NCBI GenBank assembly: GCA_016292455.1
Contig: JAEDIL010000056.1
Span: forward strand, 1 to 11,610
DNA: 11,610 bases
Direction: 5' to 3'
From: Clostridiaceae bacterium
Lineage (GTDB): Bacteria > Bacillota > Clostridia > Oscillospirales > Acutalibacteraceae
The stretch's first letter is position 1, and the number at the start of each line of letters is the position of its first letter. Positions 1 to 4,827 of this stretch are shown one piece after another. The position numbers and the translations under genes were made by a program. The notes below the pieces were generated by a model that was given only the letters and a program-made list of their open reading frames with translations, did not search any database and was not told the origin of the DNA.

Positions 1-111
1 ATTTTGCATTTCAGCATTTTTCTTTTTGTCCTGCGCTAAATGCGACAGCCCCTTCCTTATTCACTTTGCTTTCAGCTCCGGGCTGAATCCGGAATTTCCT
101 TTCGCCGCGAC

Positions 112-1317
112 TTATTTCATAAGTCTTCTGATTACGGCTTCGCAGTCCGCTTCGTCCATAATCTTCGGAACGGGATAAAGCGGATTTGCTTCTTTCAGAG
201 CGCGCTTCACAAGGGTAGGAATGTCCTCTTCCTTGATGCAGTCAAATTTATCGGGAATACCCATGTTGCTGTTGAGCGTTTTAAGAGCTTCGATGAAAGC
301 AACTGCCTTTTCAGCTTCTGTACCTTCGGTCTTTACGCCGGAGATGACGGCAAGCTTTGCAAGGCGCTTATATGCGCTTTCGCCGTAGAATTCAAGAACA
401 TACGGAAGAATGACAGCCATTGCAAGACCGTGCGGAACATGATACAAACCGCCGAGGTTATGACCGATTGCATGAACGTAGCCGACGTAAGCTCTTGTGA
501 ACGCCATTCCTGCATAGTAGGAAGCTTTGAGCATGTTGTTTCTCGCTTCAATATCCTTGCCGTCGTTATAGACCTTTTCAACGTTCGCAAAAATCATGCG
601 GACTGCCTTTTCGGCGTACATTTCGGTTGAGCGGACATTGCTCTTTCCGATGTAAGCTTCAACAGCGTGGGTCATTGCGTCCATGCCTGTTGTTGAGGTA
701 ATGTGCGGCGGAAGACCGACGGTAAGCTCCGGGTCAAGAACGGCATACTTCGGACGCAGACGCGGGTCGTTGATGGCGTTCTTTTCGTGGGTTTCGGGGT
801 CGGAAACAACAGCGGCGAGAGTAGTCTCGGAGCCTGTTCCTGCGGTGGTCGGAACGGCAAAGAGCGGCGGAAGCTTATGGTGAAGCTTGATTACGCCTCT
901 CATCTGTCTGACCGAAAGCTTCGGGTTGGTAACTCTTGCGGCAGCAGCCTTGGCGCAGTCCATCGGTGAACCACCGCCAAAAGCAATTACGCCTTCGCAG
1001 TTGTTGTCAAGATAAAGCTGACGGGCGTCCTCAATGTTGTCAATTGTCGGGTTCGGCTGAGTTCCGTCATAAACGACATACTCAACTCCGTCCTTTTCAA
1101 GAGCAGCAAAGAGACTGTCAAGAATGTGCAGGCTCATAAGTCCCTTATCGGTAACGATGAGAACACGTTTGAGTCCTTTTGATTTAATGAGCGCGGGGAG
1201 CCTGACAATCGCACCGGGACCTTCAAGAAGCTCCGGCTCAGACCAGTCGAAGGCATACATTGCAATCTTCATGATCTTCTGAAAAGCTCTGTAATACGCT
1301 TTTTTAAGCTGCCACAT
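112..1317 (-). CDS. Iron-containing alcohol dehydrogenase
   Basis: A 401-residue group III (iron-dependent) alcohol dehydrogenase, a cytoplasmic NAD(P)-linked aldehyde/alcohol oxidoreductase. Seen: the nucleotide-binding motif GGGSPMD (residues 114-120), TAGTGSET (about 159-166), and the full metal-ligand set D213, H217 (GMDAMTH), H282 (in YVHAIGH) and H296 (PHG); H286 matches the conserved second histidine of FucO-type enzymes. D57 in VTDKG matches the Asp that favours NAD over NADP in FucO. The start is the ATG of MWQLKK, because AAAGGA lies 8 nt before it; an upstream in-frame ATG would add ten basic residues and lacks a good ribosome binding site. Length fits the family. The N-terminal 30 residues form an extension that FucO lacks. 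It is transcribed alone from a promoter at 1372-1400, divergent from degV. No intrinsic terminator is visible in bases 1-111. Substrate unknown: short-chain alcohols, butanol or 1,2-propanediol are all possible; the nearby fucosidase makes lactaldehyde tempting but is not evidence. Confidence 0.93.
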   Translation of the reverse strand: MWQLKKAYYRAFQKIMKIAMYAFDWSEPELLEGPGAIVRLPALIKSKGLKRVLIVTDKGLMSLHILDSLFAALEKDGVEYVVYDGTQPNPTIDNIEDARQLYLDNNCEGVIAFGGGSPMDCAKAAAARVTNPKLSVRQMRGVIKLHHKLPPLFAVPTTAGTGSETTLAAVVSDPETHEKNAINDPRLRPKYAVLDPELTVGLPPHITSTTGMDAMTHAVEAYIGKSNVRSTEMYAEKAVRMIFANVEKVYNDGKDIEARNNMLKASYYAGMAFTRAYVGYVHAIGHNLGGLYHVPHGLAMAVILPYVLEFYGESAYKRLAKLAVISGVKTEGTEAEKAVAFIEALKTLNSNMGIPDKFDCIKEEDIPTLVKRALKEANPLYPVPKIMDEADCEAVIRRLMK

Positions 1318-1371
1318 TGTTTTCATCCTTTCTTTCCGGCGCAACACGTCCGGTTCTTATACAGCGCTACC

Positions 1372-1400
1372 ATATTACTATTTTTTGCCTGCCTTTTCAA
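1372..1400 (-). promoter_or_regulatory. Sigma-A-type promoter for the alcohol dehydrogenase
   Basis: On the minus strand TTGAAA (1395-1400) is followed after exactly 17 nt by TAATAT (1372-1377). The predicted transcription start near 1365 gives a leader of about 48 nt. The match is 5/6 at -35 and 4/6 at -10. The divergent degV promoter must lie in the same 139-bp gap; a TATTAT at 1418-1423 is a possible -10 for it, but its -35 is poor. Confidence 0.55.
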
Positions 1401-1456
1401 GTCCTTTATGTGAATTTTATTATTTTCGGGGAATACTTAACCCGAGGTGAGTTATT

Positions 1457-2314
1457 ATGAGTAAAAAAATTGCTGTTACAACCGAAAGCAGCGCGGACAT
1501 TTCCAAGGCACTGCAAAAGGAGCTTGATATTCACGTTATTCCGATGACCGTTCTCATTTGTGACGAAGAATTCAAGGACGGCGTTGATCTGACGGCAAAG
1601 GAGCTTTATGAAAAAAGCGAGCTATATAATGAAATACCGAAAACCGCAGGAATCTCTCCGCATGATTATAAACTTGTTTTTGAAACATTGACGCAGCAGG
1701 GTTTTGACGTTGTTCATGTTTCAATCAGCGGAAAAATATCCTCCTGCTTTCAGAATGCACTTTTTGCTTCAAACAGCTTTGAGAATGTTTTTGTTGTTGA
1801 TTCGCTGAATCTTTCCGCCGGAATGGCAATGCTCGTTTATGAAGCCTGCCGCCTGAGAGACAGCGGAAAGAGCGCAATGGAAATTGCCGCAGAGCTTGAA
1901 AAGCTGCGGCTGAAAATCAGCACAAGCTTTCTGCTCGAAGACACCGGCTTTCTTTGCCGCGGCGGACGTTGCAGCAAAGCGGAGCAGCTGACCGCTGACC
2001 TGTTTTCCCTGCGGCCGAGCGTTGAAGTTGTCGGCGGAAAGCTGCTGCCGGGAAAGCGCTACCGCGGCAGAGGTCTTGAAGCGCCGAAAAAATACATTGT
2101 CAGAACACTTGAAGAAAAGAAAGCAGACAAGGGCATGTGCCTTCTGAATCATTCGGGATTAAAGGAAAACGAGGTTGAAGAGCTTGTTTCATTTGTCAGA
2201 AAAAGCTATCCGTTTGAAAAAATCGTTTCAAACGAGGCCGGCTGCTGCATTTCGTCCCATTGCGGTCGCGGCTGCGTGGGAATCATTTTCAGGGAGCAGA
2301 GCAGCGCAGACTGA
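1457..2314 (+). CDS. DegV family (FakB-like) fatty-acid-binding protein
   Basis: A 285-residue DegV-family protein. Characterised members (FakB) bind a fatty acid and present it to the kinase FakA for phosphorylation and entry into phospholipid synthesis. Seen: N-terminal TTESSADIS (8-16) with the DegV-type DGVDLTAKELYE (41-52); KTAGISPHDY (62-71), equivalent to the family's TSQPSP ligand loop; ISGKISSCFQNA (90-101), equivalent to the SSGLSGTY helix; VVDSLNLSAGM (113-123); LEDTGFLCRGGRCSKAEQ (160-177); and a final SSHCGRGCVGIIF equivalent to the usual H-x-G-x-G-x-G-x-x-F end. The start is set by GAGGTGA 6 nt upstream of the ATG. No FakA partner is present here, which is common because FakB paralogues are scattered. 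Odd point: cysteines C263, C264, C269 and C273 cluster in the C-terminal motif, and C167 and C172 flank the GGR loop. It converges on glnA with only 21 bp between stop codons. The specific fatty acid is unknown. Confidence 0.9.
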   Translation: MSKKIAVTTESSADISKALQKELDIHVIPMTVLICDEEFKDGVDLTAKELYEKSELYNEIPKTAGISPHDYKLVFETLTQQGFDVVHVSISGKISSCFQNALFASNSFENVFVVDSLNLSAGMAMLVYEACRLRDSGKSAMEIAAELEKLRLKISTSFLLEDTGFLCRGGRCSKAEQLTADLFSLRPSVEVVGGKLLPGKRYRGRGLEAPKKYIVRTLEEKKADKGMCLLNHSGLKENEVEELVSFVRKSYPFEKIVSNEAGCCISSHCGRGCVGIIFREQSSAD

Positions 2315-2335
2315 GCCTTTCCGCCTTTCAGCGCC

Positions 2336-3664
2336 TTAATATTTTCCGAGATACTTTTCAATTTCCCACTGTGAAACACGGGTGCTGTATTCTTTCCATT
2401 CTTCCCTCTTTGCGGCGATGTACTTTCTGAAAATGTGCTCACCCATGCATTCACGCATGAAGCTGCTGCTTTCAAAAGCGGAAATTGCTTCTCCGAGCGT
2501 TTTCGGAAGCGAGCCGATGCCCTCGTTTCTGCGTTCGGCTTCGGTGAGATTGAAGATGTTGGAATCCTTTGCCGGCGGCGGAGTCAGACCTCTTTCAATT
2601 CCGTCAAGGCCGGCAAAAATGCTCGCCGCCATTTCAAGATACGGGTTGGCGGCAGGGTCGGGGTTGCGCAATTCAACGCGCGTTGCCGTTCCTTTGGCAG
2701 ATGGAATACGGATAAGCGGACTGCGGTTCTTTGCAGACCACGCGATGTATACGGGGGCTTCATAGCCGGGAACAAGGCGCTTATATGAATTTACAATCGG
2801 GTTTGTAAGGAGCGTCATGCTTTCAATATGCTCCATAACACCGGCAATAAAGCCGTATGCAGTTTTTGAAAGCCCGTATTCATCGTGCTCATCATAAAAA
2901 GCGTTTTTCCCGTCCCTGAAAAGGGAAATATTGGTGTGCATACCGGAGCCGCATTCGCCGAAAACCGGTTTCGGCATAAAGGTTGCGTAAAGTCCGTGGC
3001 GGTTCGCAAGATTTTTGACAACGAGCTTGAAGGTCATAACATTGTCTGCGGTGCGCAGGACTTCGTCATACTTGAAATCAATTTCATGCTGACCCTTTGC
3101 GTTTTCGTGGTGAGACGCCTCAATTTCAAAGCCCATGCTTTCAAGCGTCAGACAGATGTCCTTTCGGCAATCCTCTCCCTTGTCAACCGGACCGAGGTCA
3201 AAATATCCGCCGGCATCATTGCAGCAGGTTGTTGGTCTGCCCTTTTCGTCCTGGCGAAAAAGGAAGAATTCGCACTCCGGACCGACATTGCAGGTGAAGC
3301 CCATTTCAGCCGCTTTTCTGATTGCTCTTTTGAGAACATAGCGCGGGTCGCCTTCAAAAGGCGTTCCGTCTGTAAAATAGACGTCGCAAATCAGCCTTGC
3401 CGTTTTTCCGCTCTCCGTTTCCCATGGCAACACAACAAAGGAATCGTAATCGGGATGCAGACACATATCGGATTCTTCTATTCTCACAAAGCCGTCAATC
3501 GACGAGCCGTCAAAGCAGCAGCGGTTTTCAAGAGCCTTTTCAAGCTGGCTGCGCGTTATTGAAACGCTTTTCAGCATTCCGAGAATATCCGTGAATTGAA
3601 GGCAGATGAACCTGACGTCCTCTTCCTCGGCAATACGCAAAATATCTTCTTTACTGTAACTCAT
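2336..3664 (-). CDS. glnA: Glutamine synthetase type I (GSI-alpha)
   Basis: ATP-dependent glutamine synthetase, 442 residues, making glutamine from glutamate and ammonia in the cytoplasm as a dodecamer. Seen: beta-grasp domain to about residue 100 with DGSSIDGFVRIEESD (52-66); metal-binding E130 and E132 in GPECEF; HHEN (185-188); E194 (GQHEID); H243 in GSGMHTN; KRLVPGYEAP (295-304) with flap E302; NRSPLIRIP (313-321); and RVELRNPDPAANPY (329-342). R61 matches B. subtilis R62, which is involved in feedback inhibition. The region that holds the adenylylation tyrosine of GSI-beta reads NIFNLTEAE, so there is no target tyrosine; this and the length fit GSI-alpha. The C-terminus RVSQWEIEKYLGKY resembles the B. 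subtilis tail used to contact GlnR/TnrA. The start is the ATG of MSYSKED, with AAAGGGG 8 nt upstream; a longer frame reaching 3751 runs through the promoter and is rejected. The upstream region carries repeats (3761-3831) suggesting transcriptional control. Confidence 0.97.
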   Translation of the reverse strand: MSYSKEDILRIAEEEDVRFICLQFTDILGMLKSVSITRSQLEKALENRCCFDGSSIDGFVRIEESDMCLHPDYDSFVVLPWETESGKTARLICDVYFTDGTPFEGDPRYVLKRAIRKAAEMGFTCNVGPECEFFLFRQDEKGRPTTCCNDAGGYFDLGPVDKGEDCRKDICLTLESMGFEIEASHHENAKGQHEIDFKYDEVLRTADNVMTFKLVVKNLANRHGLYATFMPKPVFGECGSGMHTNISLFRDGKNAFYDEHDEYGLSKTAYGFIAGVMEHIESMTLLTNPIVNSYKRLVPGYEAPVYIAWSAKNRSPLIRIPSAKGTATRVELRNPDPAANPYLEMAASIFAGLDGIERGLTPPPAKDSNIFNLTEAERRNEGIGSLPKTLGEAISAFESSSFMRECMGEHIFRKYIAAKREEWKEYSTRVSQWEIEKYLGKY

Positions 3665-3722
3665 AGACTCTGCCCCTTTAAAGTTTTTCGGTCTCTCCGT
3701 CTCATTTTTATGACCGGCTCTC

Positions 3723-3751
3723 AGTCTAACATTCCGGCGCAGTTTTGTCAA
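3723..3751 (-). promoter_or_regulatory. Sigma-A-type promoter for glnA
   Basis: On the minus strand a perfect TTGACA (3746-3751) is followed after 17 nt by TAGACT (3723-3728). The predicted start near 3716 gives a leader of about 52 nt. The weak -10 (4/6) with a perfect -35 would suit either activation or repression. Direct repeats begin 10 bp upstream of the -35. Confidence 0.75.
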
Positions 3752-3760
3752 CAGAAGAGT

Positions 3761-3796
3761 TGAAATGAACGGTTTTATTGAAATGAGCGGTTTTAT
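3761..3796. repeat. Tandem 18-bp direct repeat upstream of the glnA promoter
   Basis: TGAAATGAACGGTTTTAT (3761-3778) is followed immediately by TGAAATGAGCGGTTTTAT (3779-3796), with one mismatch in 18. The second copy continues into TGCAC, and TTTTATTGCAC recurs at about 3851-3861. Relative to the predicted glnA start the pair covers about -45 to -80, the usual place for an activator or an upstream repressor site. The protein that would bind is unknown. Confidence 0.7.
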
Positions 3797-3809
3797 TGCA
3801 CTGCCAATA

Positions 3810-3831
3810 TGTAAAGCTATATGACTTTACA
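3810..3831. promoter_or_regulatory. 22-bp inverted repeat, probable operator upstream of glnA
   Basis: TGTAAAG and CTTTACA form perfect 7-bp arms around the 8-nt spacer CTATATGA. The centre lies about 105 bp upstream of the predicted glnA start. The half-site TGTAA...TTACA resembles the Bacillus GlnR/TnrA box, but the interval is 12 nt rather than 7, so a direct GlnR assignment is not supported. A dimeric regulator of nitrogen metabolism is plausible. Confidence 0.5.
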
Positions 3832-3878
3832 AAGCCAAAAACCGTTCTGTTTTTATTGCACATTTTCCACATTGCGAT

Positions 3879-3982
3879 GTTCAAAACTTCACTTTTGCGG
3901 TTAAAAATTTCAAATTATTGTTCAAAACACCGTTCAAACTGTTGAAAACTTCCTTAAAGCCGTTGAAAAAACAGTTGAAACT
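3879..3982. repeat. Five degenerate ~21-bp repeats with helically phased A-tracts
   Basis: Units start GTTNAAAA at 3879, 3900, 3920, 3941 and 3962 (spacings 21, 20, 21, 21). Units three and five agree at 17 of 21 positions; units three to five each carry a second TTNAAA half about 10-13 bp in. A-tract centres near 3925, 3937, 3946, 3957, 3968 and 3979 are therefore about 10.5 bp apart, the spacing that bends DNA. The array lies about 130 bp from the glnA -35 and 165 bp from the nrdR -35. It could be a curved-DNA element or a row of sites for a protein binding on one face of the helix. Confidence 0.6.
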
Positions 3983-4081
3983 ATAATTTTCGAGTTTTTT
4001 CTGTTTTTACGCGCCTGTTGCGTTCCGGCTCTTGAACGATCGGCGCAATTTTTCAAAGCATAAAAATATTCTGAAAATCTT

Positions 4082-4100
4082 TGCCTGTTGCGGACAGGCA
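4082..4100. promoter_or_regulatory. Inverted repeat upstream of the nrdR promoter
   Basis: TGCCTGT and ACAGGCA are perfect 7-bp arms around the 5-nt loop TGCGG. The element ends 45 bp before the nrdR -35. There is no T-run on either strand, so it does not look like a terminator. Its left part, GCCTGTTGCG, also occurs at 4013-4022. It does not resemble the published NrdR box. Operator of unknown regulator, or a hairpin of unknown use. Confidence 0.4.
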
Positions 4101-4145
4101 CAAACTCATGAAATAAATCTGTTCAACCTTTCTTTCCGGGGTTTG

Positions 4146-4175
4146 TTGACAAAGAACATACGCTTGCTGTATATT
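4146..4175 (+). promoter_or_regulatory. Sigma-A-type promoter for nrdR
   Basis: A perfect TTGACA (4146-4151) is followed after 18 nt by TATATT (4170-4175, 5/6). Predicted start near 4182 gives a leader of about 29 nt before the ATG at 4211. Confidence 0.75.
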
Positions 4176-4210
4176 ATTACTGACAAATAATTACGAAAGG
4201 CGGCTGATTT

Positions 4211-4666
4211 ATGAAGTGTCCGTTTTGCGGCTGTGCTGAAAGCAAAGTCATTGACTCGCGTCCGACAGATGAGGGAGAAAGAATACGCAGACGACGTGAA
4301 TGTACTTCATGCGAAAAAAGGTTCACAACCTATGAAATTATTGAAACAGTACCCGTCATCGTTGTTAAAAAGGACAAGTCCCGCGAAGCTTTTGACCGGG
4401 TAAAGCTTTTCAACGGTCTGCTCAGAGCCTGTGAAAAACGACCGGTTTCCATTTCCCAGATTGAAAAGGCGGTTTCCGAAATTGAGTCGGAGCTTCAAAA
4501 CTCCCTCGACCGCGAAGTCACCTCCGTCCGTATCGGGGAGCTGGCAATGGAGAAGCTCAAAACGCTCGATGAAGTGGCTTATGTCCGCTTTGCTTCCGTT
4601 TACCGTCAATTCAAAGACATCAACACATTTATGGAAGAGCTCACTAAGATTCTGAAAGAAAAATAA
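4211..4666 (+). CDS. nrdR: Transcriptional repressor NrdR
   Basis: A 151-residue NrdR, the repressor of ribonucleotide reductase operons that senses ATP/dATP. Seen: an N-terminal zinc ribbon with C3, C6, C31 and C34 (MKCPFCG and CTSCEKRFTTYE), a basic stretch RIRRRREC (24-31) for DNA contact, then an ATP-cone domain from about residue 46 (VPVIVVKKDKSREAFDRVK) to about 140, ending in VAYVRFASVYRQFKDIN. Length is typical. The ATG is preceded by AAAGGCGG with about 7-10 nt spacing. It has its own promoter and terminator, so it forms a single-gene unit; ribonucleotide reductase genes are not in the window. No canonical NrdR box is seen at its own promoter. Confidence 0.97.
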   Translation: MKCPFCGCAESKVIDSRPTDEGERIRRRRECTSCEKRFTTYEIIETVPVIVVKKDKSREAFDRVKLFNGLLRACEKRPVSISQIEKAVSEIESELQNSLDREVTSVRIGELAMEKLKTLDEVAYVRFASVYRQFKDINTFMEELTKILKEK

Positions 4667-4714
4667 TTCAGAACCTGCTTAAAAAGGAGATAATTGCGAA
4701 CAAACAAATTTTCC

Positions 4715-4744
4715 GGGGTTGTCGATTATCGGCAGCCCCTTTTA
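4715..4744 (+). terminator. Intrinsic terminator after nrdR
   Basis: A GC-rich hairpin at 4715-4739 with up to 11 pairs (GGGGTTGTCGA against TCGGCAGCCCC, two G-T wobbles) and a TTA loop, followed by TTTTT (4740-4744). It lies 48 nt after the nrdR stop and before the separate GH95 promoter. Confidence 0.85.
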
Positions 4745-4766
4745 TTATGTGCGCATATACATAAGG

Positions 4767-4796
4767 TTGACTTTTGAATATGAATAAAGCTATAAT
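4767..4796 (+). promoter_or_regulatory. Sigma-A-type promoter for the GH95 gene
   Basis: TTGACT (4767-4772), an 18-nt spacer, then a perfect TATAAT (4791-4796). Predicted start near 4803, about 25 nt before the ATG at 4828. This promoter settles the gene start, since an in-frame TTG at 4774 lies between -35 and -10 and cannot be in the transcript. No catabolite-response (cre) site or other operator is obvious beside it. Confidence 0.75.
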
Positions 4797-4827
4797 GAAA
4801 TGCAGCAACAGAAAAAGAGGTATTCTT

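Larger units (their letters stand above)
3665..4210. other. 546-bp divergent regulatory region between glnA and nrdR
   Basis: No convincing gene lies here. In order from glnA: the glnA leader and promoter (to 3751), a tandem 18-bp repeat (3761-3796), an inverted repeat (3810-3831), a further copy of the TTTTATTGCAC segment (near 3851-3861, compare 3792-3800), a phased A-tract array (3879-3982), an isolated TATAAT (3982-3987) with no spaced -35, two copies of GCCTGTTGCG exactly 70 bp apart (4013-4022 and 4083-4092), an inverted repeat (4082-4100), and the nrdR promoter (4146-4175). The gap is large and AT-rich for a genome whose other gaps are 2-140 bp. A small RNA starting near 3995 cannot be excluded but has no clear support. 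Confidence 0.7.

Noticed and set aside
71..87. Hairpin TTCAGC-TCCGG-GCTGAA as terminator of the alcohol dehydrogenase
   Set aside because: Only a 6-bp stem and no T-run after it on the minus strand; the real terminator may lie off the window.
40..630. Long plus-strand open frame opposite the alcohol dehydrogenase
   Set aside because: It lies fully antisense to a gene with complete iron-ADH motifs, matches no family I recognise and has no credible ribosome binding site.
2885..3562. 225-codon plus-strand frame opposite glnA
   Set aside because: Antisense shadow of a highly conserved gene; no family features.
3665..3751. 29-residue N-terminal extension of glutamine synthetase
   Set aside because: The extension runs through the glnA promoter and the protein would exceed the GSI-alpha length; the ATG at 3664 has AAAGGGG upstream.
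3810..3831. Canonical GlnR/TnrA box
   Set aside because: The half-sites are similar, but they are separated by 12 nt instead of the 7 nt of the known consensus.
3982..3987. Perfect TATAAT in the glnA-nrdR gap as the promoter of a small RNA
   Set aside because: No acceptable -35 at 16-18 nt spacing, and no terminator-like hairpin with a T-run downstream.
4684..4777. AAGGAG followed by a TTG-started 27-codon frame after nrdR
   Set aside because: The frame runs through the terminator hairpin and into the GH95 promoter; probably chance.
4774..4827. Upstream TTG start that would add 18 residues to the GH95 enzyme
   Set aside because: It lies between the -35 and -10 of the promoter, upstream of the predicted transcript start; the ATG at 4828 has a good ribosome binding site.
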